Made by a program: the position numbers and the translations under genes. 64,000 bases of DNA from Coleophoma eucalyptorum (Eukaryota; Ascomycota; Leotiomycetes; Helotiales; Dermateaceae): NCBI GenBank assembly GCA_026120035.1, contig JALRME010000001.1, forward strand, positions 2,865,909-2,929,908, given 5' to 3'. Below the pieces are notes generated by a model. The model saw only the letters and a list, made by a program, of their open reading frames with translations. It did no database searches and was not told the DNA's origin. Below are positions 47,027-60,291 of the stretch, in pieces; the stretch's first letter is position 1; each line of letters begins with the position of its first letter.

Positions 47027-48661
47027 ATGTCTGCACACCCGTTACCGCCTGCGCCTTCAGGCCAGTCTGCGCAGCATCACTACCCACAATCTAGCAGACC
47101 GCGAGCGAAATCTTCCTTCAGCTTCCGTTCAAACCATTCGCACAAGAGTAGTCAAGGCAGCGGACACAAGATTGACCTTTCAGAATCTCACGACGAGAAA
47201 GAATCGAGAAGACTCCAGACAAAGGCCGATCCGACCATGGCAATTTCAGAGCTTGAACCCTGTGAGTACTTGTGGCAGCGTTCGATTCTCGGTGCATATC
47301 TGACCATTCGAACAGCTGCGGTTGCGAGCCATCAGAAATCATCATTGGCATCAATTCGAGATATTCAACACAAAGACGCTCTAGGAAACCTTATCGGTTC
47401 GTATCCTAGTGCCCACAATCTATCTGAAGCTCCATACTGATATATTACCTTCACAGCCGACCCTGATCGATCCAACCCAACACGAAGCCGATGGGAGCGA
47501 CCTCTGGATACAATTCGCGGATTTGAAGCCGCGATCGATGGTAATTATAGCAGAAAATCATATGCGCGACCCGGTCAGAATTCCCAAAGAAGCTTCCTCT
47601 GGAATCTTCACAGTAACACTAAACTAACATTGAGGCTCTACAGAATCCGTATCAGACACCTCAACATGGAACAGACGAAGCAGTTACTTTGGAGGTATGT
47701 TTATCAATTATTTTCCTTCTTACCACCATATTTTATATTGTATGGACGTGGCCGTTCAAGCAGTAATGGCTACGTGTATTTTTCGTATATCGAGCAAATT
47801 CTTCTACGAAACGTACACATGGGCGATTTGAGGCGTGGGATTGTTCCATCTGCACCACTATGCGCCGCGCGTTTCGTGGTCGCAAAAACCAGAAATGCAT
47901 CGCAACTTGCATGCCTAGCTCCCCAGCCATCTGTCTTGGCGGCCCGACTCTGTCAGACGCTGTCTCTTATCGGTCGGTTGCTCTGGACGCTAACAGGCGA
48001 TCCATTTACAGGCACTCAGGTTACCACGGATGACCGACCACGATATGCTCAAAGTGGATATTATGGTCCTGGTGCAGGCCAAAGAGCATCTTCTTACCGC
48101 ACCGACAGTCAATATTATGTTGATGGCGGAAGAAATGGAAATGGATACTATGGCAACAATGGTGATGGCTCGCCCGGACCAAGCAATGCCTATCATCCGA
48201 ATCGTGCACGATACCCTCGGACAGCATCTGAGCCTCAATTTAATGCTAGCGGCGTCTACCCACCAAATGGAAATCAACATTCTTACGAGACGGTAACCAC
48301 AGCTTCTGGCAGTGGAAGCAATGGCGAACCCGCTGGATACACGACTGATCCTAGCAGTGAGGGCAGCATCAACGGCATACCAGGCAGAGATCCTTCAGAT
48401 AACTATGGAATGAATTTTGGGGGCAGCCCTCAGTATGCTCCTCCTGGACATGGTATGAACTATCAACATACTTCAAGTGGCCAGGGCAATGGTTATCCGG
48501 CCCAGGGTCCTCCACCACCACAAAAGAGTGCTGTGCCAAGAGCAGCGCCAATTAAGTTGGGAAGTGGGGATATCGGTGGACCTACAGTTTATGAAGCTCC
48601 CAGACCTGAGCCTGAGAAACGCAAGAGTTGGTTTGGACGACGACTAAGCAAGAACAAGTAA
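47027..48661 (+). CDS. DUF2406 family protein
   Basis: Fungal protein of unknown function, related to yeast Ymr295c/Ygr273c. Five exons: 47027-47261, 47316-47396, 47457-47573, 47644-47694 and 48012-48661, giving 377 residues in frame. The conserved core runs from about 65 to 160: TKADPTMAISELEPSAVASH, SIRDIQHKDALGNLIADPDR, NPTRSRWERPLDTIRGFEAA, then NYSRKSYARPESVSDTSTWN and RRSSYFGG. The joins were chosen to give this core; ignoring them yields a longer but non-homologous frame. The second half is disordered, rich in G, Y, N, S and P (NGNGYYGNNGDGSPGP), and ends in a basic KRKSWFGRRLSKNK tail that could bind membranes. Intron 4 is long (317 bp). Membrane or bud-neck association in yeast relatives would make a peripheral membrane role possible; this is inference. 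Confidence 0.85.
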
Positions 48662-49582
48662 AATTAAAAAGGATTAATATCACGGGGTGTCTTGGAGATA
48701 GAGGTAGAGGAAAATGCAAAGAGTTACACCTGGACATATTTCAGTCTCCATCCGCCTAAATCAACCTTGGTTGGAAAACGAACAAAGAACTCTCCAAGAT
48801 CTGTAATGATGCTTTTACGACACAATTTTCACGAACGGATGGGGAGTTTTTACTCTATTTTTCAAGACAGGTGAATGACGGATACCAGAGGAATTTGAAA
48901 TGATGTTATGGGTTGGATTTTGTTGGGGTTTCTGATCACGATATGGTTTGTGCATGCATGGCGTACCTAGGGAAATATCAGGATCTCTTCTTTGCTTGAC
49001 CTTCTTGCCACCCCCTTTTTTGTTTTCTGTCTTGATGTCTATTCGTTTCATGAACATCTTAATTTGCACGTCATATTTGCTCAACCACTTAATTTAAGTA
49101 ACCACCTAATTAGAAAGGCACTTTACGTATAAAGAAATGAGTATTGTCGTGTTAAATTCAATTGCTTTTGGTTGACTGGCTTAAGTAAAATACCGTATTT
49201 ATTAGAACATCTACCGGCGAAGCTACTGGAGAACTCAAGTACGAAGCATAGGCATTGAAAGCGCAGGTTTTGAACGACAAGGTACGTGCATATGCATTGA
49301 TTTCAGCTTTGGTCTAGGTCTCTCTTGCTACTAAGTTCACCTGGCAATTGTTTTTGGATACTCTACGGTAGGCATATCTTTAAGTAACGCATTGCATTAC
49401 AGTGCTTGGTTAGATATCAGAGTGCAGGGCATATGGTAGCGTGTTGTAGGTGTCAAGAAGGTTGTTTCTCCTTCCCCTAGGCACGATGACCATATCTAAA
49501 CCATTCGATTTCCCATACAACTTTCAACCACACGAAACCCTTGGATATGCGATCGCCTGAAAACAAACCTTTACTTCGGTCT
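48662..49582. other. Convergent 3' region DUF2406/VMA21
   Basis: 921 bp between converging stop codons, moderately AT-rich, with no gene-like frame. Confidence 0.55.
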
Positions 49583-50232
49583 TCAAAGTCCTTTCTTCTT
49601 CTTCGCCTCGGCCTCTATCGCCTCACTGTCATCCTCATTCATAGCTACGACCACGTATGCTACTAAGACAACATTCGCCATGATGGCTGCGAAGGCGCCT
49701 GCATAGGTTGAGTTTCCTAAGAGGTGTTAGTTTTGTGCAATTCTGGGCGTTGGTGTGTGAAAGGTACCTCCAAACAACATGTTTAGTGTCAAGAAGTAGG
49801 ACCCAATTGGACACACTATCATGGCGAATGTAAAGCCAAGGAGTTTGATGATTACGTGGCTAGATGATGTTAGTGCTTGAACTTGCAAAGCAGTATAGAA
49901 GAAGGAAAAGGGAGTGCATAATAATGAGGGTTTCGTGTGCGAGAGAGCAAGTGAAGCAAGCAAAATGTGAGATGTAATGTGATAGCTAGAGAAGCGCCGA
50001 GGATATGAAACTTCTCTCAAATGTCAACAAGACTTGGCAAGTTGAAGAAGTCTGCAATAGTTGCATTGGCATCTCCAAAAGCACAATAGAAATTGATGTC
50101 CTGGCATAGGGATACTAACGCTGGTACAGCTGGTGCAATATTGCTCTTCTCTCCGGCAGCTGGGCTCAAGTCATGCTGGTCATCCTTCTCCAGAATCGTC
50201 TTCTCCGACGAAATGATTCTTCTTGTTGCCAT
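49583..50232 (-). CDS. VMA21: V-ATPase assembly factor Vma21
   Basis: ER membrane chaperone for assembly of the V0 sector of the vacuolar proton pump. Three exons, 50232-50120, 49859-49768 and 49716-49583, encode 112 residues, typical for the family. Intron 1 is long (260 bp). Two membrane segments are seen: HVIIKLLGFTFAMIVCPIGS with YFLTLNMLFG, and AGAFAAIMANVVLVAYVVVA. The join FGGNSTYAGAF is family-like. The C-terminus is KKKKGL, giving a KKxx dilysine ER-retrieval signal (KKGL), equivalent to the one in yeast Vma21. The ATG at 50232 starts MATRRIISSEKTILEKDD; an upstream in-frame ATG at 50316 is less likely because the extension is not family-like. Confidence 0.94.
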
Positions 50233-50818
50233 CTTTCCTGCTGTGATTCCGTGGTAGAGAGCAAACAAGGATAAATTTGAGTTGGGGAAAAAACAATGAA
50301 GCAGAGATGTTTTCACATCTATGGGCTTTGCAAGTCACGAGTTTTCCTGGATGAGATGAAGACCTCAACGCGTCCTCCCCCCGATCCGCTCACGCTGCAG
50401 CGCGTAGATAGCTTTTTCGCGAGAATTTAGCGCCGATCTTGGCACGGCGCGGGTCTTGAACTTTTGGTGAATGCTGATGCTTCACGACCATATTGCCATT
50501 CTCCTTTTTAACGGCTGTCAAAGCCAACAACAGTATCATAGCTTTCGAAAGAGATATCATTGTTTGTTGTTTGCATGCAATTTTTTTCTCCAGAACCTAT
50601 TCTTTGCTTGGCTTTTGTGGTTTGTGTTGGGCTGGCTGCAGTTGAGGGGGGGATTTGTAAATGGGGAACGGAATTTCGATCTGAATTGAACGGCCTCCAA
50701 GAAGCAAGCACGCTACACTTTCGACGTCCACAATTTTTCAACGATCCCAATACTCATCCATACGCGCTCGGGGCCGTCTTCTATTCCACAAAATCCGGAT
50801 TGCGCAACACTCGGCGTC
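50233..50818. promoter_or_regulatory. Divergent promoter region VMA21/FUN30
   Basis: 586 bp between outward-facing start codons. It contains T-rich blocks and no gene-like frame other than leader sequence. Confidence 0.55.
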
Positions 50819-53800
50819 ATGGATTCTCCTGCTTTCAAGCGTCAGAAGACGGATGGAGGATTCAATACCTCCCAGGCAGGTGGCTACACATCAGATGCTG
50901 ACGACGGAGACGCGCTCTTTGAGAACTACATACCTGATACGCCTCAACCTAAATACGAAACCCAACCTACACAAATCATTGATAGATCTGCCGTACCAGT
51001 TGCGCCTTCGAGTCCAATTACACAAAGAAGCACCGTACAAGTTCCTGCAAGCAGTCCCTTTGCAGGCCGCGATGGGACCCCAGTTAATGCTCTTGGTTCT
51101 GAGCTAGGTGCAGCAGGGTCACCTACTGCGAGAACTACGCCATCCCGATTGAATGGACAATCGCCCTGGTTTCAATCAAGCACAGGTTCTCAGAATGGTG
51201 TTGCTGCAAAGAACCCTCTGTCCATGTCTATGGCACCAGCAGGCACAGCATATAAACCGCCAGCTGGTATTCAAACAGCGCCAGCAAAGTCATTCATTAA
51301 CCTCGATTCCGATGACGAACTTCCTCAAAATATGGATGACACTTCAGACGACGAGCTTTCTGCAGAGGCGAGCATCAAGCCAACGAATTTTGCACCAAAG
51401 ACTTCTGCATCCTCAGGCGATTCATCAAAGACAAGCTTCTCAAACCTGACGGCTGGCTTCAAATATAGCCCTAATAACAGCTTCAGTACCCAGCCAAAGT
51501 CTGCTGCTTCGCCAATTGCATTGCAGGCACCTGGCGCATTCAAACCTCGCCAAAATACCAATTTCGGCCAGCTCCCAACCACTTACTTGGACGCTCAGCC
51601 TCGAAAGGTCGGTCAAGCCCAAACCAAACCCGAGAGAGCAAGACCTATTACCCTGGAACTCCCTGAAGCTGCAGAGAAGATGATTAGAGGCAAGATCGAT
51701 AGACTTAGGCAGTTGTACCCCACGATTTCTGTGGCAACTGCCAGAAATGCGATATATGCATCCAAGGGAAACTTTGAGGATGCAGCTGCCAAACTAGCAG
51801 ACGGTCCTCTTGAAGAAGATGATGATGATGTGGTCGAGATAGTAGACCCAACCAAGACTTCTGAACCTCAGATGAAGCGTGGTCTGAACCAACCAATCGC
51901 CAATATTCGAGACAAATATTCTCATACCTTTGGCAGCAATAATAAACTACAATCATTAGCTTCGGCATCTTCTCAGCTTTCAATGGCAGCTGCAACACCA
52001 GCAAAGCCGAAGAAGAGGTTGATGCAAGGTCGCCGAAATCCTTCACCTGCACCCCTTGCAGCTCCAACCCCTAAGAGAGCTGCTTCGCCTGTTGTTCTTT
52101 CAGACTACGGAACGGACTCCGGTGTAGAGAGTGCTGCTGAGGAGGATCCCGAACAGGAAAGTCGATTCTTACAATGGCTAAATGATTGCAGTCTGGATGA
52201 CTTGATCGAGCTTACCAACATCACCAAAGATCAGGCAGAACTCATGTTAGCTGCTCGACCATTCCGGTCTCTACGCGCTGCTGAGGCTGTCGAAGCAGCA
52301 CCATTGAAGAGCGGCAAGAAGGCCAAGCGAGCACCAATTGGGGAGAAAATCGTTGACAAAGGACTGCAAATGTTCCGTGGATATGAAGCTGTTGATGCTC
52401 TTGTTTCTCGATGTGAGCAGCTTGGTAAGCCACTAGCAGCAGAAATGAGCCAATGGGGATTCGATGTATTTGGAGCTGCCAAAGATGGTGCTGGTTTGGG
52501 ACTTGTCTCCTTGGAAGACGATGATAAAGAGTCACAGCGTGATTCAGGAATTGGCTCACCCAGTAGTGCAGTGGCATCCATCAATGGAGACGACGATATC
52601 AAGGCAGCTGGTAGCAAGCGTAAAACCCGGGATACAAAATTTATCAAGCAGCCAACGACGATGGCCGATACTTTTGAGTTAAAGGACTACCAAGTGGTGG
52701 GATTAAACTGGCTCTCTCTAATGTACAGACATAAACTCAGCTGTATCTTAGCCGATGACATGGGTCTTGGAAAGACATGTCAAGTCATCTCATTCTTGAC
52801 TCATCTTGTTGAGTCTGGCAACAAAGGCCCTCATCTCGTTGTTCTACCAGGCTCTGTCCTTGAGAACTGGCTGCGGGAGTTTCAAAAGTTCTCGCCTGAC
52901 TTGGTTGTCGAGCCTTACCATGGTATGTTAACAATCAAGTTCCTGTCCTGCCTTTTCACTGATTCTTTGTAGGAGCTCAAGCGGATCGATTGCAGATGGC
53001 AGAGCACATACTTGAGCATCGAGATGAGATCAATGTGGTTGTTTCCACTTATGAACTTGTCGTCAAGGGTCCTGATAACAAGTTTATGAAAATGTTAAGG
53101 CCAGATGTAAGTTTATTTACAGCTAATAATATAGTCATCACGCTAATTATGTTAGGTTGCTGTTTTTGATGAAGGCCACTTGTTGAAGAATCCTCTTTCA
53201 CAAAGATTTATAGGCATTAACAAGATTCCTACTCAATTTCGTCTGCTACTCACGGGCACACCACTGCAAAACAACCTCCAAGAACTAGCAACACTACTCA
53301 GCTTTATCCTTCCTCAGGTTTTCCACGAGAAAGCTGAAGAGATGGGCATCATTTTCAAAAATAAGATTCAGGTTCGAGATACGGATCACGGAGCTCTCCT
53401 GTCTGCGCAGCGTATTGCTCGTGCTCGATCGATGCTTACACCATTTGTCTTACGTCGAAAGAAGGCCCAGGTATTAAAGCATTTACCAGCGAAAGTTTTA
53501 CGAGTCCAATACTGCGACATGGAGCTGGCACAGAAGGAAATCTATTCCGGTCACATCGAGGAAGCTAAGGAAAGAGCTCGCGCTCGAGTCAACAAGACAA
53601 AGATGACCAAGAACGAGAACCAGGAAAACAATCCGCTCATGCAATTGCGAAAGGCTTCCATTCATCCCCTCTTGTTTCGCCGTCACTTCACCAATGACAA
53701 GATTGAGAAGATGGCAGATATTCTACGCAAACGCGAGCCGGAGAACTTCCCTTCCAGCGCTAAGCGGGAACATCTGATTAACGAAATGCGACTTGGCTCT

Positions 53801-54703
53801 GATTTTTGGCTACACAACTGGTGTATGGATTTTCCTAGCATCAAGAAGTTTGATGTTCCAGATTTGGCCTGGATGGATTCTGGAAAAGTTACTGCTCTTG
53901 TGGAACTGGTCAAAGGATACAAGGAAAACGGCGATCGAGTGCTGATATTTTCACAATTCGCACTTGTCCTTGATATCTTGGAGGCTGTCCTCAACACCAG
54001 TCTCGTTCAGTTCACACGAATTGATGGTTCTACCAAGATTGATGAACGGCAGACTCTGATCGACAATTTTCGCGACGATACCGACATTACTGCATTCCTC
54101 TTGACTACCAAAGCGGGAGGAGTTGGTCTCAATCTTGCATTTGCCAACAAGGTCATAATCTTTGATGGCAGTTTCAATCCTCAAGATGATAGGCAAGCTG
54201 AAAATAGAGCCCATCGTGTTGGTCAGACACGGGAAGTTGAAGTTGTCAGGCTGGTCAGTAAGGGCACAGTGGAGGAGGCTATATACAGCTTAGGTCAAAG
54301 CAAATTAATGCTGGATGGCCGTGTGGCTGGCGAGGAAGAGTCGGGAGTAGGCGCAGACGATGAAGAAGGTGAAGCCAAGGGTGTCGAAGCCGTGAATCGC
54401 ATGCTGCTAGAGGGAATCGGTTCTAGCCAAATGGAATCGTCTAAACCGAAGGACGTGGGCACCAAGGCAGAAGAGAAGAACGTCACGACCACAGAAAAGA
54501 CTCTAAAGAACGGCCGCAAGTCACCTCGCAAGCCTTCATCAGCTACAACCTCTATAATCAAAGCACCTCCCAAAGCAGCTTCCAGAGAGACGCGGAAACG
54601 CTCCACCAAGAGCTCCATGCTGTCTTCGTTCCTTGATTCAGACAACGATGACGGTGATGATGATTTCCAGGTCGACGACGAGGGAGATGCAATGCTTGTT
54701 TAG
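50819..54703 (+). CDS. FUN30: SNF2-family chromatin remodeler Fun30/SMARCAD1
   Basis: ATP-dependent remodeler acting in heterochromatin maintenance and DNA end resection. Three exons, 50819-52922, 52973-53106 and 53156-54703, encode 1261 residues. The N-terminal half is disordered with serine/proline motifs (VAPSSPITQRS). A CUE-type ubiquitin-binding domain is at about 287-330 (KIDRLRQLYPTISVATARNA), and a second helical module at about 450-485 (WLNDCSLDDLIELTNITKD). The helicase core has DDMGLGKTCQ near residue 645-655, the DEGH box in place of DEAH (VAVFDEGHLLKN, typical of the Fun30 class), LLLTGTPLQNNLQEL, and C-terminal TTKAGGVGLNLAFANKVIIF and AENRAHRVGQTREVEVVRLV. The acidic tail after the helicase is rich in D, S and K. 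Short introns 1 and 2 interrupt between motifs I and II. Confidence 0.95.
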
Positions 54704-55212
54704 CGTTGCAATTCCATTCCACAACTTTGATTTTGTTCAAGCAAGCGGTTTTTGCATTTTTGCACTTTGACAACCCATTTTTTCAAATGGCTGAGCGATC
54801 ATAGGTGCTTGTATCGTGACATTAGGAATAGCATTCGTACTTTCCTTGAGTTTGGGAAGTAATGGGATGCTGGAGCTTTAGATTCATTAGAATTTGGCGA
54901 GGTGCATATGTATATTGATATTCTATAGATGGCAATCAGCCTAGCTGAAGATAGAGAATTGATTTCTTACTGAGTGCATCAGTGCTTAGTGATTTAGTGA
55001 TAACATTTGCAGGGTTTTAAAAGCACAGTTTGGCATATACTTCATTCGTGGCAATGCCCAGCGAGTCACTCACTCGTTGCATTCGTTATATCAGAAACTA
55101 ATACAGATTCAAAATTCATGTGTATCATTGAGAATTCCTAGCAATCTATGCACATAGTCCTTCAGACTCTATCGCAGCACCTCTCAACCCTCCAAGCTCA
55201 GTGCTCGTCTTA
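54704..55212. other. Convergent 3' region FUN30/CAP2
   Basis: 509 bp between converging stop codons, AT-rich; nothing recognisable seen. Confidence 0.55.
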
Positions 55213-56239
55213 CTACCTCTTCATCGAATTAATCATTTCTCGATGACTCTCTGTCTCGCTGTTCTTCTCACTCAATGATCCCAAACTCCTCAGGTCCCCA
55301 ACAACATCCTTCGCCTTGCCAAAATAAACCTCCTGCAGCAAATTACGCATCTTGAGCTCCATGTCCTCGACCAGCTTGCCGATGTTCGCAATGTGGCTCG
55401 TGTCATCCTCGACCGGCAGGTCGGATTCGATCTGTCGTGTCATGTTGCCCGAGAGATCCATGGCACCGAGTGAGTCAGACGATGTAGCAAGGGAGAGGAT
55501 AACAGTGGATGTGAGCTTGTAGTGTGCTGTTCGGGCTCGGTCGACAGCTTCGAAGACGTGGATACTATCCCAAGTACCTTGAGACTTGCCGGCGGGCGTA
55601 GCGACTATATGTACGAATTAGTTCTCAACATTCAAATTCCAAAGTCTTGGATCTATTTCCCCGCCTCCCCAACTCTAGTCAGGGAATAGGGGAAGATATG
55701 ATGCAGGTAAGCATACCTTTCTTTAATAAAACCACCCCAGCAAACCCATCATCCAAATTCCAGAAGTAAACACTGCTGACACCGCCTTCGTAGTACAATT
55801 CCCGATAGACATCAAATGCCTCGTTGGCTCTGATCTCCATCTTGCGCACACGCTCGCTGGGCACCGCTCCCTCACCAGCTCCGTCGTTGTTGCCCTGCTC
55901 ATCCACCCCGCCGGGCCCTGAGCCTCCAGAAGGTGTCTCAAACTCGCCGCTCCATGGTGACCGGTATGAGTCGCCGTCGCGGTTGTAGTCGCAGAGCAGG
56001 TAGTCGCGGCCGGTCTTGCGGCAGCGGGAGATGGTCAGGGGTTGATCTACTGAGGAGAGTAGGTCCTCAGTTATGGCTGGGACAAGATCTATAAGGGAAT
56101 TCAGATGCGTGGTTGTGTGCTTGGGGTCGAGGCGGCGAAGGAGATCGCTGAGTTGAGGTTAGTGATGCATGAGGAGGATTGGATCTGCTGGTGAATATAC
56201 ATACAGCGCACTGTCGAATTGGGCATCGGTGTCTGCCAT
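55213..56239 (-). CDS. CAP2: F-actin-capping protein subunit beta
   Basis: Beta subunit of the heterodimeric capping protein that caps actin barbed ends in cortical patches. Three exons, 56239-56205, 56147-55717 and 55604-55213, encode 285 residues, close to the family length. Family sequence is clear: [70 protein letters not shown], then [20 protein letters not shown] and [20 protein letters not shown]. The tentacle-like C-terminal helix contains [21 protein letters not shown] glycine-rich insert ([20 protein letters not shown]) sits between strands and is longer than in yeast. Exon 1 carries only [12 protein letters not shown]. Confidence 0.95.
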
Positions 56240-56621
56240 CTTGTACTTTCTTAAGGTTGGATGTAGCTTTGCTTGAATGTACAGGTAGCTTTGGAGGGGT
56301 TGATGTCTCGAGGTTACCTTAGGCGAGTTGAGCTGCCCAAGCGCGGGGACTAGCGCGAATCATCCTCTGAGCTGTGATAACTGGTGAACCTTTTGAAGTT
56401 GGATAAACAGGAGAAACAGTAGAAAAAGTAGAAACAGCAGACTTAAATTTTGCCCACTTCTAGGCATCGGTTGTGACACAACCAACTCCAACGATATTCA
56501 TATCGTCACCATTGACAAGGTTTACTCCCATCATAGTCTGCTAGTCTGCAGATCTCCTTAAAGCCCAAAATGCATCCTCTTTGTCCATGCCCAAACGCCA
56601 ACGAGAGTGCAACGGCGAAAT
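56240..56621. other. CAP2 promoter and RTC4 3' region
   Basis: 382 bp between two minus-strand genes; no gene seen. Confidence 0.55.
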
Positions 56622-58498
56622 CTAATCAGAGAGCTCATCGTCAGAAATGGCTCGCTTCCTAACAAACTCTTTAGCCTCGTCATTGACGAGTTCACCCAGG
56701 TGTATACTATCTTTCAAAACAGTCCTTGCCTCTTCTTCTTTGACATCCATATCCTCCATAATCAATACACAGGCAACTTCCAGGACTAAGACTGCTTGCA
56801 CAAAACTGGGAACACCTCGTGCCGATATCAGCCTATCTTTCATTGCTCTCTCCTTCAGAAGCCTGAAGAAGTTCTTCATGATGTTTTCCTGTATCACACG
56901 GAGACCACGAGATCCATAGTATCCAGGAACGAGCCCTGTACTCATCTCTTTCAGTGTCCGATGCTTTCCTGACTTGACTGCCCCATCCAGTACTGTTCTA
57001 TAATAGCAAGGAGCACCACGGATCAGCTCTTTAATAAGTGAATGTCGTTTGGAGACTCTCGAGTCGAGCTCATCCCAGTCAATTTCAGGATATCCTTTCG
57101 ATTGCCATTTGGTTTTAGCACTCTTTTTCTGGTGTAATTTGCAGAACTTCGTTTGTTGAGTGAAATCCATATTCTTCTTGCCAATCTTCTCAGTCCACGC
57201 TTTTAACTCGCCTTCATCCACTGGCTCGTTGCAGACAGGGCACGCTATCCCCAGAAGAGTCGTTGCATTTCTATCTCTCTCGACCAAAAACGAACTTCGC
57301 CGGGCTGTTCCAACAAGACCTTCGAAAATCTCACCATAACCGTCCTCTTGAGCCATAGCCTTTGCAATATCCGGTACATGATTCAAAATCGAATCATCTT
57401 CCCCAAAATCCATGGGCTTGAAATCGAAACTTGTTTCCGTGATGTCAGATCCTTCAGGCACCATGAAAGTAGGCTGTACTTCATCTTCAGAATCTTCCTT
57501 CTTGGTCTCCTTCCGCCTTTTCTTGGTGCTATGCCTCTGTATCTTCTCGCTGAACTTCGATTTTCCACTTGATTTGCGAGTAAGTGGCGTAGACTTGACA
57601 GCGACATTTGCTGGAGACAAATTTTTGTCTAGATCAGGGGAATCGTCACTTATAGAATCGGGACGAATAAACGTAGAGTTTAGCATTGGGCTTGCTATGT
57701 CTGTAAGCCTTTTATTAGGCTCAGGTGAGATGCTGTCGCATAGCCCTACAGGATCAATCCAACCCTTCCCCGCCTCTGGCGTGCTAGATTTGTTTTTCGC
57801 CGGTGTATCCTCAATATCTGAGAAATCTATCAATTCCTTTCTTGGTGATGATGATATTGATCGCTTCTTCGAGGTCTTCTCCTTTGCCGCAATTGGCATT
57901 TTGGGGTATTTGGGGGATTCTAACTCTACGGATTCCTCACTATCTACCGCCTCCATCAGTAGAGCCTAACAATGAACGGGAACCGCAACTCACCACTGCC
58001 AGTTCCTCGTGTTGATTTTCTTGCTGACAGGAAAGATTGCTCCATCTTCATGTTATTGGATTTCCCATATGTAGGTATTTTGTTCTTTAAATGCCTGGCC
58101 CCAGGCGTCCATCCTAGAGGAGCAGGACTTTCGTGGGCCCGCCCACGACGAGGTGGTTTTGTATTTGATCCAGCATTTATTTTCTTGGTTGAAGTAGCAG
58201 CAGTCAATCGACTGGCAGGTTTGGCACTGGCTGTTTCCTCTCTGCTCTTTACTCGTGAACCAAAATGGGTGTGCTTGATATTAGCTGAGGGATCTTCCTC
58301 GTCTGAAGAAGATACTGGTGGGGCATGAATATCCTCGATCAGGTCTGTTAACCCCGGCTCCTTCTCCACGAGGGCGGTATTGCTAGCATTCTGAGATTGC
58401 GGCATCGCGGGGAGTGGAGCTTTGAAGGAAGCATTGGAATTCGACCTTCCTGTCAAGTTGAGGCCCTGGTAGACGCTCTGCCTCTCTCTTGTAGCCAT
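56622..58498 (-). CDS. RTC4: Restriction of telomere capping protein 4 (Rtc4)
   Basis: Nuclear protein whose yeast relative was found in a screen for telomere-capping modifiers; its molecular activity is not established. Two exons, 58498-57994 and 57943-56622, encode 608 residues. The 50-bp intron ends at GCGGTAG and the join reads GTGSDSEESVELESP. Residues 1-380 are disordered, serine/lysine-rich and acidic in patches. The conserved C-terminal RTC4 domain starts near 383: GIACPVCNEPVDEGELKAW, FCKLHQKKSAKTKWQSKGYP, PGYYGSRGLRVIQENIMKNF and GVPSFVQAVLVLEVACVLIM. The cysteine pair CPVC and the later CKLH could form a zinc site; this is inference. It is divergently paired with the dynamitin gene. 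Confidence 0.9.
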
Positions 58499-58882
58499 AC
58501 GGAAAGAGCTTTAGATGTCAAGGTCGAGGTGGTTGACGCGAAGGTTTACGCGACGCTATGTACACCTATCAGACAGAAGGTATGAATGACATGGATATGT
58601 TGTCTGGAGTGCATTGAGCATGAGAAACTCAAAGACAATGGTAAGGCATTTCATAGATATGTATATCCAAGAAATCTAGGAAGCTATGTACTTATACAAA
58701 TAGCAATGGAAGAAATACATACAAGCAAAATCAAACTACAAAGTGTTTTGAGCCTTAACATTTCCCCAGATTCTGATTTGATGGCCCAAGCTCAACCCTT
58801 AGCATCAACACCGCAAGGAGTTGTCCAAAAGTTTTGTTATCCTCTCTCTACAGTCACCTCAGGCCCACGCCATTCATTCGTC
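58499..58882. promoter_or_regulatory. Divergent promoter region RTC4/dynamitin
   Basis: 384 bp between outward-facing start codons. A 125-codon plus-strand frame (58586-58963) crosses the dynamitin start in a different frame and is not gene-like. Confidence 0.6.
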
Positions 58883-60291
58883 ATGGCTTTGAACAGGAAG
58901 TACGCAGCACTTCCTGATCTGGTATTTTTCTCTCAGCAAATCATATTGGAGGTGCCTAGCTAACAGAATAGGACTCTGCGCCAGATACCTACGAGACCCC
59001 TGAGCTCACCGACGACAACTCTACCCTTCCTGTAAGCATCATATATACTTCACTGTTCACCTAAGCTCACATATTTTAGACCGGTACAGTGCGCTCACAG
59101 TCTGCCTCGTCATCGTATAAGGACTTCGAAGAAGAAGAATTCGACAATCCACACATATCTCGCTCCCGATTGCACCCAGATGAAGCACGATCTCGTTTCT
59201 CGCCAGCCCAGATAGATGCTAGAGATGCCGATTTTTCAGATCGCGTTACTGCCAAGAGGAAATCCTACAAGGCCTCTACCCGACGACAAAGGAAACGTGA
59301 GGATGGCACTGAAGAGTTCGGAGACTTTAGCGACGACGAAGATGGGGAAAGCTTAGAGAGAAAGCTGGCAAGATTGAGGAGGGAGATTGAAGAAGTAAAG
59401 GAGGAGTACGGAAAGAGAGAGGCAGAGAAGAAAGAGGCTGGAGCTGATACCGATCTGCCGGAAAGCCAGGACATCGCTGCCCTGAGCAAGGTACTAGACA
59501 GGATCTCTGCAAACCAAGGAGCAGTCGGTATGAGTGCTGGCGCAAAACTGGTGAAAGATCTTGAGAATGGACTGAAGGTTAATGGCGCCGCTTCGAGCAC
59601 GGAGAAGCCGGTAGACTCAGCAACATATACAGTAACGTATGCACCAACTTATCAGCAAAATCATGCTCTGGCCAAGGCTGCTGATTTTGAAGGCCGCCTC
59701 TCAATCTTGGAAAAGGCTTTGGGACTAAACGCAGTTGTGTCGGCGGTCAAAGCTGATGGGACTCCGCAACCAGTCATTCCAACTTTGGATGCCTTACAAC
59801 GACAGCTCACTCTCCTGTCCACATCTACCCCGTCATCCCTAGATGATGTCAGCCGCCGTGTCCGCATACTCACTCAAGAAGCTGAACGATTGGAAGAGAC
59901 GAGGAAGGCCGCAAAAGCAGCCCATGATGCTCTTAAGTCTGCTGGGGCAGAGGTGGATACAGAAGAGAGCGGAGAATCTGAGCAGACTTCTAAGATCAAT
60001 GCTTTATACGGAACTCTATCAACCATTGAAGATCTGTCCCCGTTACTACCACCACTACTTGACAGGTTGCGGTCTTTACGAACAATTCATGCCGATGCGG
60101 CTACTGCAAGTGAGAGTTTGGATCGAGTTGAGAAGAGGCAGACCGACATGGCCACTGAAATCAAGAAATGGCGGGAAGGGCTTGAAAAGGTAGAAGAGGC
60201 AATGAAGCAGAGCGAGGCGACAATAGGTGGCAATATGAAGATTGTAGAAGGATGGGTTAAAGAGCTTGAAAAGAAGATGGTGGAGCTTTGA
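58883..60291 (+). CDS. Dynamitin (dynactin p50 subunit)
   Basis: Dynactin shoulder subunit supporting dynein-driven movement along microtubules. Three exons, 58883-58921, 58972-59031 and 59080-60291, encode 436 residues. The start MALNRKYAALPDL followed by DSAPDTYETPEL matches the N-terminal dynamitin motif that docks on the Arp1 filament. Coiled-coil stretches are predicted at about 120-150 (LERKLARLRREIEEVKEEYG), 240-340 and 390-436 (VEEAMKQSEATIGGNMKIVE). FEGRLSILEKALGL is a family landmark. The two small first exons are supported by frame and family similarity. Confidence 0.92.

Noticed and set aside
47630..48661. Continuous 343-codon frame through intron 4 of the DUF2406 gene
   Set aside because: The first third is non-homologous. 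Using the GTATGT donor and TTTACAG acceptor restores the DUF2406 core (RRSSYFGG), so the continuous frame is an artefact of an open intron.
50233..50316. Upstream start for Vma21
   Set aside because: The in-frame ATG at 50316 adds 28 hydrophobic residues not typical of Vma21; MATRR at 50232 fits the family.
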